A DNA stretch of 64,000 nt from Ardenticatena maritima (GCF_001306175.1 NZ_LGKN01000004.1:641446-705445), one strand, 5' to 3'; counted from the stretch's first letter, positions 26,577 through 35,076 are shown. Notes: a model not told the origin generated them from the letters alone. Numbers and translations are program-made.

Positions 26577-26591
26577 GTTTTTTGAAAAAAC
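26577..26591. repeat. 15-bp perfect palindrome, copy 2
   Basis: GTTTTTTGAAAAAAC, identical to the copy at 26480-26494. The two flank the likely start region of the XrtG operon. Confidence 0.6.
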
Positions 26592-26804
26592 CTCAAACAA
26601 AAGGCCCGCTTCCGGAAGCACATTCTAACCAAAAGCCCCGTTTCTCCAATAGGACTTTACGGCTACAATCGGCATTTCAACAAAATGTCGTCTCACACCT
26701 TCGTGCTCCCCTTCAACACATACGGCGCGGCAACATCGTCATTTTGGCAATGTGTGATACAATATCGGTTGCTCTGCAATCCAATCTGAACAGCAGGAAG
26801 TTTT

Positions 26805-28046
26805 ATGACAACCTATGACATCACATTTGAACGCATGGTTCACGGCGGCGAAGCCTTGGGACGGCTTGACGATGGGCGCGTGGTCTTCGTGCCCTACGTG
26901 TTGCCGGGCGAACGCGCTATCGTGCGCCTTACAGAAACCCACAAACGATGGGCGCGCGGCGTGGTGGTAGAACGCCTGACCAACGCACCTGAGCGGGTCG
27001 AACCACGGTGCCCCCATTTTGGTCCTAGCGCATGTGGGGGCTGCCACTGGCAACACGCCAACTACGCCGCCCAACTCGCGTACAAAACCGACATCGTGCG
27101 CGACCAAATTGCGCGCATTGGTAAACAAAACCCCGAAGTTGTGCGCCCATGCATTGGCATGGAAACCCCCTGGCACTATCGGAATCATGTTCAATTGCAT
27201 ATCAGCGAAGATGGGCGCTTGGGCTACATCCGCGCCGACCAAAACGGTGTCGAACCCATTGACGCTTGCTTGATTATGAACCACCGCGTAGCCGAACTGT
27301 TCGAGCAACTCGAAATCAGTTTCCCCAGCCTGCAACGGGTTGCCCTGCGCGGAAGCGACCGCACCGGCGACGGCATGGTCATTCTGGAAACCCTGGAAGA
27401 TGAACCGCCGGAAATCGAAGTGGATTTGCCCGTATCGGTGGTGATGGTCCTCTCCGATGGAACCCCGGTGACACTCGTCGGCTCGCCGTACCTGGAAGAA
27501 GAAGTCGCCGGACGGCGCTGGCGCATTTCCGCCAACAGTTTCTTCCAAACCAACACTGAAATGGCTGAAAAACTTGTGTACCTTGTGCGCGAATTTGCCC
27601 AACCACTGCTCGGCATCGAAACAGTGGTGGATGTGTACGGCGGCGTTGGGCTTCTGGGCATCAGCCTCGCCCCCGAAGTGCAGCATGTCATCATCGTCGA
27701 ATCCAACCCCGACGCCATCCATGACGCCCACCACAACGGCGCCGACCTGGGCAATGTTTCCCCGTTTGTTGAAGATGCGGCGGTCGCGCTCAGCAACTGG
27801 GAAGCCCCGCGCCCGCATCTCGTTATCGTGGACCCACCGCGCGCCGGCATCGAACGCGAAGCATTGGAAGCCCTGGCACGCCTGCGCCCACCGCGGCTCA
27901 TCTATGTCTCCTGCGACCCCGCCACTTTGGCGCGCGATATCCGTTTCTTGTGCGAGCAGGGCTACCATCTCGATGTTGTCCAACCGCTTGACATGTTCCC
28001 GCACACCTACCATGTCGAAAACGTCGCCCGATTGAGCCTGGAGTAG
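26805..28046 (+). CDS. rlmD: 23S rRNA (uracil-C5)-methyltransferase of the RlmD/RumA family
   Basis: This 413-residue enzyme uses SAM to methylate C5 of a uridine in 23S rRNA, U1939 in E. coli RlmD. It has an N-terminal TRAM domain (about 1-55), the iron-sulfur cluster loop CPHFGPSACGGCHWQH with its fourth Cys further on, and a Rossmann methyltransferase domain (VVDVYGGVGLLGISLA, IVESNPDA, IVDPPRAGI) ending with the catalytic Cys in YVSCDPATLARD. Other members of the TrmA/RlmCD family modify tRNA U54 or 23S U747, so the exact site is inferred. Confidence 0.88.
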   Translation: MTTYDITFERMVHGGEALGRLDDGRVVFVPYVLPGERAIVRLTETHKRWARGVVVERLTNAPERVEPRCPHFGPSACGGCHWQHANYAAQLAYKTDIVRDQIARIGKQNPEVVRPCIGMETPWHYRNHVQLHISEDGRLGYIRADQNGVEPIDACLIMNHRVAELFEQLEISFPSLQRVALRGSDRTGDGMVILETLEDEPPEIEVDLPVSVVMVLSDGTPVTLVGSPYLEEEVAGRRWRISANSFFQTNTEMAEKLVYLVREFAQPLLGIETVVDVYGGVGLLGISLAPEVQHVIIVESNPDAIHDAHHNGADLGNVSPFVEDAAVALSNWEAPRPHLVIVDPPRAGIEREALEALARLRPPRLIYVSCDPATLARDIRFLCEQGYHLDVVQPLDMFPHTYHVENVARLSLE

Positions 28047-28053
28047 CGCGCGT

Positions 28054-28767
28054 ATGCTCATCCACCTTGATGACATTTCCCCCGTGTGGCAGGTTGACGA
28101 TGTGGTGCGTGCCCGCCAAGGCGTCGCCGACCCCGACCTGGATGTTGATGTGAGCGGCTGGCAAGGGCGCATCATCGAAGTGCTGCCCGAAGAACGCCTG
28201 GCGTGCGTGGCGTGGGATAGCCACACCCTGCGCAACATGCCCGCGCGCATGATCGAAGAATGCGAAGAAAACGGCATGGACTGGCGCACCATGTACCTGG
28301 CGTTTGAAGACCTGGAACGCGCCGAGCCGCGCGACACCGAAGCCGACGTCGCCGCCACCATTGCTGAACTCGAACGCCGCCACGCATGGGCGTACCTTGG
28401 CGAACAAGGGAAACGCATTCGGCGCATTCTCAAAGGCATTGACCCCACCGACATAGAAGCCGCCTTACGCGCCTGGCAACGCTTTTTCAAACAGCGCCTG
28501 CGTCTCCCGTTGAATGTGGTTGTGTTTGAACCACCCCCGCCTGAAAGCGGCCTTGCGCTGGATGACCGTGTAAAACTGCGTGCCATTCGCGGCGCAACAC
28601 CCGACGAAGGCTTGCTCGCTGAGGTCGAAAAACGGCGCCAAGAGCGCGTCCAAGTGCCGCTGTTCATCCTGCAAGCCGCCAAGGAATCCTCAAAACCGGC
28701 GCAATGGCTGGACGATTACAGCACCTGGTGGCACAACCGGCATCGTTTTGTGGTTGAATTTGATTAG
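28054..28767 (+). CDS. hypothetical protein, possible CcbP-like calcium-binding domain
   Basis: The 237-residue acidic protein has two SH3-like halves. The first (about 1-70) contains VDDVVRARQGVADPDLDVDV and ACVAWDSHTL. The second (about 155-237) has LALDDRVKLRAIRG, LLAEVEKRRQERVQVPLFILQA and ends WLDDYSTWWHNRH, which resembles the C-terminal pattern of Anabaena CcbP calcium-binding proteins. A charged helical segment joins them. It follows rlmD by seven bases and is probably co-transcribed. The CcbP link rests on remembered patterns and is tentative. Confidence 0.6.
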   Translation: MLIHLDDISPVWQVDDVVRARQGVADPDLDVDVSGWQGRIIEVLPEERLACVAWDSHTLRNMPARMIEECEENGMDWRTMYLAFEDLERAEPRDTEADVAATIAELERRHAWAYLGEQGKRIRRILKGIDPTDIEAALRAWQRFFKQRLRLPLNVVVFEPPPPESGLALDDRVKLRAIRGATPDEGLLAEVEKRRQERVQVPLFILQAAKESSKPAQWLDDYSTWWHNRHRFVVEFD

Positions 28768-28793
28768 TTATGCTAATTGTTTACAAAAATTAC

Positions 28794-28822
28794 TTGACGT
28801 AGGCCGCCAAATCTTGTACAAT
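28794..28822 (+). promoter_or_regulatory. promoter of the cold-shock gene
   Basis: TTGACG-N17-TACAAT. The predicted start near 28829 gives a leader of about 227 bases before the cold-shock ATG, like the long leaders of cspA-type genes. Confidence 0.75.
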
Positions 28823-28828
28823 ATGCAA

Positions 28829-29055
28829 AGAGTAATGCGCTTTCAGATGTGCGATTCTTTCATGGGGTGTGGGTGGTGGCATGAAAGCGTCGCACCAGGC
28901 AATAGCGTGTTGCTCGGAGGCACTTTGACGTATTCAAGAACCAACCGTAAGGTCGTGAGGCGTTCGACGAAGCATCAAAGCGCGCGAGCCAAGCCTCGGC
29001 GCTTTTTTGCTATACGGCGCCGACGCGGCCGCCAGTCATCAAGAGGGGGCTCAGG
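28829..29055 (+). promoter_or_regulatory. structured 5' leader of the cold-shock gene, or a separate small RNA
   Basis: The leader contains a perfect 8-bp hairpin (28857-28864 with 28880-28887) around a G-rich loop, a long-range stem (28837-28843 plus 28846-28849 with 28973-28983), and a strong terminator (28977-29008). The long-range stem and the terminator use the same bases (28977-28983), so only one can form. The about 180-nt product ending at the terminator could also be a stable RNA. Confidence 0.55.
28977..29008 (+). terminator. terminator inside the cold-shock leader
   Basis: Stem 28977-28983 plus 28985-28988 with 28995-29005 (one bulged G) and six T. It lies 48 bases before the cold-shock ATG, downstream of that gene's promoter. 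Confidence 0.75.
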
Positions 29056-29283
29056 ATGGCAGAAGTTCAAGTCGGAACGGTCAAGTGGTTCAACAACGCC
29101 AAGGGCTACGGCTTCATTCAGCGTGACGAGGGGCCGGACGTGTTTGTGCATCACACAGACATTCAAATGGAAGGCTACCGCACACTGCAAGAAGGGCAAC
29201 AAGTCGAATTTGAGCTTGTTGACGCCGAAAAGGGCCCACGCGCGCAAAACGTGCGCCCCTTGGCGACCCCACAGACTGTGTAG
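29056..29283 (+). CDS. cold-shock domain protein
   Basis: This 75-residue single-domain protein binds single-stranded RNA and DNA and acts as an RNA chaperone. It has [16 protein letters not shown] with RNP1 at KGYGFI (16-21) and RNP2 at VFVHHTDI (29-36), and the ending [24 protein letters not shown] precedes the ATG. The long leader with a terminator suggests control by transcript folding. RNase J lies 227 bases downstream beyond a terminator. Confidence 0.95.
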   Translation: MAEVQVGTVKWFNNAKGYGFIQRDEGPDVFVHHTDIQMEGYRTLQEGQQVEFELVDAEKGPRAQNVRPLATPQTV

Positions 29284-29379
29284 GTTGTACCGGTTCTCAT
29301 TCACCAAGCCGTTATCCCGCTCGCATGAGCCCACCACCCACCGGCTTTTGCCATTCGCACATATGCGGTATGATGTTCG

Positions 29380-29406
29380 ATGCCTCGTGCACACGGGGCA
29401 TTTTTT
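29380..29406 (+). terminator. terminator after the cold-shock gene
   Basis: A stem of about nine pairs (29380-29388 with 29393-29401, one G-T pair) followed by six T. A weak promoter-like pair TTGCCA/TATGAT (29348-29374, 15-base spacer) lies just before it. Confidence 0.7.
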
Positions 29407-29424
29407 ATGATGATTGATTGGGCG

Positions 29425-29464
29425 CGATGGAGAGTGCAATTTCTTGAAATTGGATTCTCCATCG
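29425..29464 (+). promoter_or_regulatory. long hairpin in the RNase J leader
   Basis: Outer arms CGATGGAGA (29425-29433) and TCTCCATCG (29456-29464) enclose inner arms CAATTT (29437-29442) and AAATTG (29447-29452). The resulting 40-base hairpin lies 45 bases before the RNase J ATG and could be a self-cleavage or stability element. Confidence 0.5.
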
Positions 29465-29509
29465 AGAACAATCACTCGAAGTCTTTTCAATACCAATGAA
29501 GGAGTTTCT

Positions 29510-31177
29510 ATGGCAGGACGTAAACTGAAAATTATTCCGCTTGGCGGCCTGGGCGAGATTGGCCGCAATATGACACTGCTTGAGTACGGGAACAACATTC
29601 TCGTAGTTGATGTGGGGGTCAAATTCCCCACCGCCGAACAGTATGGCATTGACCTTGTCATTCCCGACTGGCACTATTTGCGCGAACGCCGCCAGCATGT
29701 GCGCGGCATTGTGCTCACCCACGGGCATGAAGACCACATTGGGGCGCTGCCCTTCCTTCTGCGCGATGGGTTTCACGATGTCCCCATCTACGCCACGCGG
29801 CTCACCCGCGGGCTGGTGGAAGGCAAGTTGGAGCAATACGGCTTGCTCGAAGGCGTGACCATTCACACCATCCGCCCAAGCGAGCGCTTCCATGTAGGGC
29901 CGTTTGAAATCGAACCTGTGCATGTCGCGCATAGTATTCCCGATGCGGTGGCGCTGGCCATTCGCTCACCTGCCGGGTTGGTCGTCGTCACCGGCGACTA
30001 CAAGTTCGACCACACGCCGCCGATTGGCAACCCCACCGACGTGGCGACATTGGGACGTTTGGGCGCAGAAGGTGTGCTGGCACTGCTTGGTGACAGCACC
30101 AACGCCGAAGTGGAAGGCACAACACCGTCGGAACGGGTTGTGGAAGAAACGATTAGCCGCATTTTCAGCGAGGTTGAAGGGCGGATTATCGTCGCCACTT
30201 TTGCCAGTTCGCTGGCACGCATCAACCAGATTTTGCACACAGCGGCGGAGCACGGGCGCAAAGTGGCCGTCACGGGGCGCAGCATGGTGCAGAACGTGGA
30301 CATTGCGCTCAAGTTGGGGTATCTGCAAGCGCCCGAAGGGTTGATTGTGCCCATTGAAGAAGCCTTGCAATTGCCGCCCAAGCGCATTTGTTTGTTGACC
30401 ACGGGGTCGCAGGGTGAACCGGCGGCGGGGTTGGCGCGGCTGGCGAACGGTTCGCACCGTCAAATCCAAATCATGCCGGGCGATACCGTGATTGTGAGCG
30501 CCCACCCCATTCCCGGCAACGAGGAAGCCGTTTCGCGCGTGATTGATAACCTGTACCGCTTGGGCGCCGATGTGATTTACGGGCGCATGGCGCGCGTCCA
30601 CGTCAGTGGCCACGGCGCCCGCGATGAGTTGCGGTTGATGCTCAACCTGCTGCGCCCGAAGTATGTCATTCCGGTTCACGGGCAATACCGCATGCAAGTG
30701 CAGCATGCCCGGCTTGCGGAGCAGATGGGCATTCCACGTGAAAACATTTTCGTGCTTCAAAATGGGCAACCGCTGCTCATCAATGAAAAAGGCGCTGAAT
30801 TGGGCGAGCCGCTCCCCATGAAAGAGGTGTACGTGGACGGCAACCGCGTGGGTGAAATTGGCGAAGTGGTCCTGCGCGACCGCGAAATGCTGGCGCGTGA
30901 TGGGTTCTTCATCACTGTGCTGACGCTCGACCGTCAAACCGGCGAACTGATCGGCAATCCGCAGTTGTTGTCGCGGGGTTTTGTCTACTTGCGCGAGAGT
31001 GAAGAGCTTTTGAACACCATTAGTGAGCGGATTCGCCAGGTGGTAAACAACAGCCAAAATGGGCATCGCACCGACATTAGCGCCCTGGAAACGCGGTTGC
31101 GCTCAACCGTATCACGGTATCTGTATGAAGCCACCGGCTGCCGTCCATTCGTGATGGCGGTGATCAACACGGTGTAA
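29510..31177 (+). CDS. rnj: ribonuclease J
   Basis: This 555-residue metallo-beta-lactamase/beta-CASP enzyme has 5'-3' exonuclease and endonuclease activity in mRNA decay and rRNA maturation. It shows LGGLGEIGRNM, the metal motif HGHEDHIG (H71, H73, D75, H76), GDYKFDHTP, GDSTNAE, the beta-CASP region (SSLARINQIL, VSAHPIPGNE) and HVSGHGARDEL, then VIPVHGQYR. Its length matches RNase J1/J2 of Firmicutes. The ATG at 29510 has GAAGGAG upstream; the frame extends 32 codons further without a ribosome site and through the leader hairpin. Confidence 0.93.
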   Translation: MAGRKLKIIPLGGLGEIGRNMTLLEYGNNILVVDVGVKFPTAEQYGIDLVIPDWHYLRERRQHVRGIVLTHGHEDHIGALPFLLRDGFHDVPIYATRLTRGLVEGKLEQYGLLEGVTIHTIRPSERFHVGPFEIEPVHVAHSIPDAVALAIRSPAGLVVVTGDYKFDHTPPIGNPTDVATLGRLGAEGVLALLGDSTNAEVEGTTPSERVVEETISRIFSEVEGRIIVATFASSLARINQILHTAAEHGRKVAVTGRSMVQNVDIALKLGYLQAPEGLIVPIEEALQLPPKRICLLTTGSQGEPAAGLARLANGSHRQIQIMPGDTVIVSAHPIPGNEEAVSRVIDNLYRLGADVIYGRMARVHVSGHGARDELRLMLNLLRPKYVIPVHGQYRMQVQHARLAEQMGIPRENIFVLQNGQPLLINEKGAELGEPLPMKEVYVDGNRVGEIGEVVLRDREMLARDGFFITVLTLDRQTGELIGNPQLLSRGFVYLRESEELLNTISERIRQVVNNSQNGHRTDISALETRLRSTVSRYLYEATGCRPFVMAVINTV

Positions 31178-31194
31178 GGTTTTCGCCGACAACC

Positions 31195-31229
31195 AAAAAG
31201 GCGCGGACATGGTGTCCGCGCCTTTTTTT
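31195..31229. terminator. bidirectional terminator between RNase J and the D/N-rich lipoprotein
   Basis: A 15-bp perfect stem (31195-31209 with 31213-31227) and a three-base loop, with T tracts for both strands. It separates two converging genes. Confidence 0.9.
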
Positions 31230-31241
31230 ATGGGCGTGTGA

Positions 31242-32834
31242 TTAGTCGTCATCACGGCCGTGGTCGTCGTCATCGTCGTCGTTGTTATTGCCACCGTGGT
31301 CATCGTCATCGTCGTCATCATCGTTGTCGTTGCCACCATGGTCATCATCATCATCATCGCCGTTGTCGTTATGGTCGCCGCCGCGATCGTCATCGTTGCC
31401 ATTGTGGTCGCCGCCGCCAGGACCGGAGTTGTTGGCGTTGTGATCGCCTTGGTTCGGGCCAGGATTGCCGCCGTTGTCGTTTTCGTCGTCGTCATCATCA
31501 CCGCGGTTGTCATTGCCTTCATCGTCATCGTCATCATCATCGTTGGCGTTGGCGTGGTCTTCGTTGTCATTGTCATCATCGTCATCGTTAGCGTTGTTCT
31601 CATTCACATTGGCATTATCGTCATCATCGGCGTCATCATCACGCACCACCTTGATTTCGCGCGCCACCAGTGTCCCATCCGCCATGACCAACACTTCCAC
31701 CTTCACCATCGCCCCAACTTCGAGTTGTCCCTTCACCTCCGTTTGTGGTGTCAGCAGGAGCGTCTGGCCAGCGACAACGATAGTGTTTTCACCCAGAGCC
31801 TCTACCGGCGCTTCGATTTTCATCTTGTCGCGCACTTCGTTCTCGTTGCGGTTGTCGTCTTCATCGTCATCATCTTCGTCGTCATCGTGCGCCGGCTCGA
31901 TTTCGCGCACCACCAATGTGCCGTCATCCATCACCCAGACATGTACCTTCACCAGCATGCCCACTTCCAGCTGCCCCTTCACCTCGCTTTGGGGCGTCAA
32001 CAGGAGCGTGTGCCCGGCCACCGTCACCGACAGTTCGTCCATCACTTCAAGCGGCGCCACAATTTCCATCTCGCCTACGACACCACCAACCATCTCGTTC
32101 TCGTTGGTGTTGCCATTCGCATCTTCGTTGGCGTTCTCGTTGCCATTGGCGTCATCGTCATCATGCGCTGGCTCGATTTCGCGCACCACCAACGTGCCGT
32201 CATCCATCACCCAGACATGCACCTTCACCAGCATGCCCACTTCCAGCTGCCCCTTCACTTCGCTTTGCGGTGTAAGCAGCAACGTCCAGCCGGCGACCGT
32301 CACACTGCCCTCGTCCAGCGCTTCTACCAACGCCACAATCTCAATTTCGCCGGTAACACCTTCGGGTGTCTCGTTGGCGTTTTCGTCCTCGTTTTCATTC
32401 TCATTCTCGTTGGCTTCGTTCTCGTTCTCGTTGGCGTTCTCATTCGCATTGCCATTGTCGTTCGCATTCTCATTGCCGTTGGCGTTGTCATCGCCCGCGC
32501 CCTCATCGGCGGGTTCAATTTCACGCGCAACAAGCGTACCGTCATCCGCCAGGAAAACGTGCACTTTCACCATGGTGCCAACGTCAATTTGCCCCTTGAT
32601 TTCGGTGGCGTCGGTCAGGTGCACAGTCTGCCCCGCAACAACAATCGTGCTATCGCCCATGGCTTCAATAGGGGCAACAATTTCAACCTCGCCATTCGCA
32701 TCGAATGAGATGTTTTGCACCTGCGCCAATTCATCCACCGTTGTGCCCAGGGTTTGGGCATCACCGCAGCCGGTTGCCAGCACCATAGCCAGCACACTCA
32801 CGAATAAGATCGTCAATGTTCGCACAAATTTCAT
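31242..32834 (-). CDS. lipoprotein with four DUF5666-like repeats and D/N-rich linkers
   Basis: The 530-residue protein has a lipoprotein signal (LATGC, Cys23) and four beta-barrel-like repeats of about 60 residues (roughly 45-110, 163-225, 253-315, 345-405), each with IEIVAxxEAL, VTVAGxTLLLTPQSEVKGQLEVG-type and DDGTLVxREIEP segments. Repeats 2 and 3 are nearly identical. Between and after them are stretches made almost only of Asp, Asn, Glu, Gly and Ala; the C-terminal 120 residues are an extreme D/N/H/G tail. This is likely a surface protein that binds cations. AGGAGG precedes the ATG. The four repeats suggest recent internal duplication. Confidence 0.8.
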   Translation of the reverse strand: MKFVRTLTILFVSVLAMVLATGCGDAQTLGTTVDELAQVQNISFDANGEVEIVAPIEAMGDSTIVVAGQTVHLTDATEIKGQIDVGTMVKVHVFLADDGTLVAREIEPADEGAGDDNANGNENANDNGNANENANENENEANENENENEDENANETPEGVTGEIEIVALVEALDEGSVTVAGWTLLLTPQSEVKGQLEVGMLVKVHVWVMDDGTLVVREIEPAHDDDDANGNENANEDANGNTNENEMVGGVVGEMEIVAPLEVMDELSVTVAGHTLLLTPQSEVKGQLEVGMLVKVHVWVMDDGTLVVREIEPAHDDDEDDDDEDDNRNENEVRDKMKIEAPVEALGENTIVVAGQTLLLTPQTEVKGQLEVGAMVKVEVLVMADGTLVAREIKVVRDDDADDDDNANVNENNANDDDDDNDNEDHANANDDDDDDDEGNDNRGDDDDDENDNGGNPGPNQGDHNANNSGPGGGDHNGNDDDRGGDHNDNGDDDDDDHGGNDNDDDDDDDDHGGNNNDDDDDDHGRDDD

Positions 32835-32902
32835 CGTTTATCCTCCTCATGTTCTTTTGATGAAATGTCTTTTCGACAGAGGCACTTGAAACACGTATGG
32901 CT

Positions 32903-34462
32903 TCATGGAAAGGTTACGGCGAAAATCACAGCAAAATCATCACGATACACCTCCTTCAAATATGGGTCGTCAGCCGCTACGCGCAGAAAAGCGGCATGAC
33001 GGTGGTCGGTGAACACATACTCAGCACCAAAGAATGTGCGAATAACCAAGCCAGGTGTCTCATTGCGTCCTTCGGTGATATCAACCCAAACTTTGTAGAG
33101 CCCAGGGTTGGCGCGTTCTAGAAACACGGGGTCAAGTCCCACGAGATAGGTGTTGTGGTGGTTGTAGAAAAAGAGGCGTGGGAAATCGTCCCAATCCGTC
33201 TGGAAGACGCGACTCTGCGGCGGTGTGTTTTTCGCCAACCACGTCGCCGCCGCCTGATAACGTTCAGAAGGCGCGGAGCGCTGCACAGCGGCCTGGGCGC
33301 GCGGCAATGTGTAGAAACCACCCGCCACCAACCCCGCCAGCAACAACGCCACGCTCAGCATGTTGGAACGCCGCGAGGCCGTTTTCCTCAGCAAAGGCCC
33401 CAGATGATACGCGGCAAAGAGCAGGACAAACGGGGGCGCGTATTCAACGAACCGCCGCGATTGCAACACCATCATGCCAAACAGCAGGACACAAAGCGTG
33501 AAAAAGAGGCTCTCGGTGCGTTGACGCACGCCAAACGCCACCTGCGCCAGCCAGCCCAGCGCCAGCAACACCATCGCCGGCGCCATGTTGCGAACCAGTT
33601 GGTCGGTCTTGTAGGGATACCATTCATTCCCGACGGCGATTTCCGTCGGTGTGCTCAGTTTGGGGGCAATGTGGTGTACAAGAAAGAGCACGTTCTGCGG
33701 GAAATAGGGATTGATGACCAATCCCGCCGCAATACCCAGCAGGCTATACGCCAAAGGACGCCACTCAAAGCGTCCTTCGGCCAGCAATGTTGCCACGCCA
33801 TACGCGCCGGTCAGCACAATCAGCAGCGGGAAGGCGTTATACGCCCAGACATACAGGAAGCCCACCAGTGCAAGCCGCCGATAGTGACCATCGAGCAACC
33901 ACGCAACAGCCACCAACAAGAAGAAGAGTGAAAGCGACTGCGCACGCGGCATACTCATGCGATAGAGAAACGCATCGGAAACGACAAAGAAGCCCAGCGC
34001 CCAGAGGGTTGCCCACGGCACCCTGCGCCGCCGCAAAACCCACCAGAGCGCAACGCCGGCCAGCGCCGCCATGAAGACGCTGCCCCACTTCGCCCCCAGC
34101 CGCAAATCGCCAAAAGTGAACGGCATGAGCAAGACATGGAAGAGGTAATGATGGTCCACAAACTGGTTAGCGTTGAGCACGGTCAGCGGCAACCAGATGA
34201 ATGCAGGGCGCAACCCTTCGGTGCGCAAGAGATAAGCCATCTTGATATGGTAGTAACCGTCATTGCCGACGAGGTGAGGCGTGGAAAATTGCAACCACGC
34301 CAACCCCACTACAAACAGTAAGAAGACCCCCACCGCCTGCACAACAGTGCGCGCATGGACGCGCTTCTGCGCAAACACCAGCCCCCGCCTTTTCGTGCTC
34401 GACGGTTGCACGGTGGGCAACATAGCCCCAACGATTTTCTTGTGGTCGCTCAGTTCACTCAT
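32903..34462 (-). CDS. GT-C fold membrane protein (STT3-like)
   Basis: The 519-residue protein has about eleven membrane helices and a C-terminal soluble domain (about 400-519, WLAKNTPPQSRVFQTDWDDFPR). The first outer loop carries GNDGYYHIKMAYLL, and later DHHYLFH, an arrangement seen in STT3/PMT-type transferases that use lipid-linked sugars. The acceptor is unknown. The start has GAGGGG five bases upstream; five earlier in-frame codons lack a better site. It lies 68 bases upstream of the D/N-rich lipoprotein on the same strand, so the two may be co-transcribed. Confidence 0.75.
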   Translation of the reverse strand: MSELSDHKKIVGAMLPTVQPSSTKRRGLVFAQKRVHARTVVQAVGVFLLFVVGLAWLQFSTPHLVGNDGYYHIKMAYLLRTEGLRPAFIWLPLTVLNANQFVDHHYLFHVLLMPFTFGDLRLGAKWGSVFMAALAGVALWWVLRRRRVPWATLWALGFFVVSDAFLYRMSMPRAQSLSLFFLLVAVAWLLDGHYRRLALVGFLYVWAYNAFPLLIVLTGAYGVATLLAEGRFEWRPLAYSLLGIAAGLVINPYFPQNVLFLVHHIAPKLSTPTEIAVGNEWYPYKTDQLVRNMAPAMVLLALGWLAQVAFGVRQRTESLFFTLCVLLFGMMVLQSRRFVEYAPPFVLLFAAYHLGPLLRKTASRRSNMLSVALLLAGLVAGGFYTLPRAQAAVQRSAPSERYQAAATWLAKNTPPQSRVFQTDWDDFPRLFFYNHHNTYLVGLDPVFLERANPGLYKVWVDITEGRNETPGLVIRTFFGAEYVFTDHRHAAFLRVAADDPYLKEVYRDDFAVIFAVTFP

Positions 34463-34692
34463 GATTCCCCTCAGCATGCAGGTATTTGGGTGGAGGTCTT
34501 CACAAGGGGAGACGAACGGGCAGGAAAAAGGTTACGGTGAATCCAAGAAAACATTCACTATCTGAACGACCTGATCTCTGCATTATCAGCATCACACCTC
34601 TGAAAGCATCCAACTTGCCAACCTTCCCCTTTGCACTACAACATTCCCGCTGAACAAAACCAACACTCAAACATGAAGAGAAAGAGTATGCC
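34463..34692. other. intergenic region between diverging genes
   Basis: Apart from the promoter at 34615-34642 I see no gene, repeat or RNA structure here. Confidence 0.5.
34615..34642 (+). promoter_or_regulatory. promoter of the polyferredoxin cluster
   Basis: TTGCCA, a 16-base spacer and TACAAC, with the start about 43 bases before the ATG at 34693. Confidence 0.5.
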
Positions 34693-35076
34693 ATGCGCGC
34701 ACGCTTGCTTATCGTGTTCTGGTTGCTGCTCGGTCTCACAACCGCCTGTGCACGCGGCCAAAATGGCGCGTCTTCACTCATTGCCAACCTGAACATCACC
34801 CCCAGCACCGTGGGGGAAAACCATGTGCGTATTGAACTCCTCGACAGCACCAACGCCCACGTCATCGGCGCAGAGGTCAAAATGATTGCCAACATGAACC
34901 ACGCCGGCATGCAGCCGTCCAGCGCTTCGCTCACCGAAACAGCGCCCGGCATCTACGAAGGCACCATCGAATTGACCATGCCCGGTGAATGGTTCGCCAT
35001 CCTCGAAATCGCGCGGGAAGACGGGCAAACCGTCGAACTCCAGGTGGCGCTGCCAGAGGTTCGCCGTGGCGAATAA
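34693..35076 (+). CDS. YtkA/FixH-like lipoprotein
   Basis: The 127-residue protein has a lipoprotein signal (LTTAC, Cys19) and a single beta-sandwich domain like YtkA/FixH: NLNITPSTVGENHVRIELL, MIANMNHAGMQPS, then GIYEGTIELTMPGEWFAILEI. The Met/His-rich loop (MIANMNHAGM) is a potential copper site, as in related copper-trafficking proteins. The polyferredoxin gene starts inside its last codons, so the two are coupled. FixH and FixG homologues sit together in cytochrome cbb3 assembly clusters; no oxidase genes are here. Confidence 0.75.
   Translation: MRARLLIVFWLLLGLTTACARGQNGASSLIANLNITPSTVGENHVRIELLDSTNAHVIGAEVKMIANMNHAGMQPSSASLTETAPGIYEGTIELTMPGEWFAILEIAREDGQTVELQVALPEVRRGE

Larger units (their letters stand above)
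26468..26804. promoter_or_regulatory. divergent intergenic region between the XrtG operon and rlmD
   Basis: This 337-bp gap holds two identical palindromes (26480-26494 and 26577-26591), a hairpin (26511-26530), and the palindrome GCTTCCGGAAGC (26608-26619). For rlmD an extended -10 box TGATACAAT ends at 26763. For the XrtG operon the best candidate is TGTATGAT on the minus strand (about 26533-26540), without a clear -35 box. Confidence 0.5.

Noticed and set aside
26739..28682. Minus-strand open frame of 647 codons opposite rlmD
   Set aside because: The sense-strand product has a complete family signature and iron-sulfur motif, while this frame has none.
28829..29010. SRP RNA or tmRNA upstream of the cold-shock gene
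   Set aside because: The conserved SRP GGAAGCAGC-type loop and the tmRNA tRNA-like 3' end are absent.
31260..32708. Long open frames opposite the D/N-rich lipoprotein
   Set aside because: They are made of the complement of three-base Asp/Asn codon repeats, give low-complexity Val/Ile or Ser chains, and lack start signals.
31195..32834. CRISPR-like repetitive DNA
   Set aside because: The repeats are in-frame codon tracts and duplicated protein domains; there are no uniform repeats with unique spacers.
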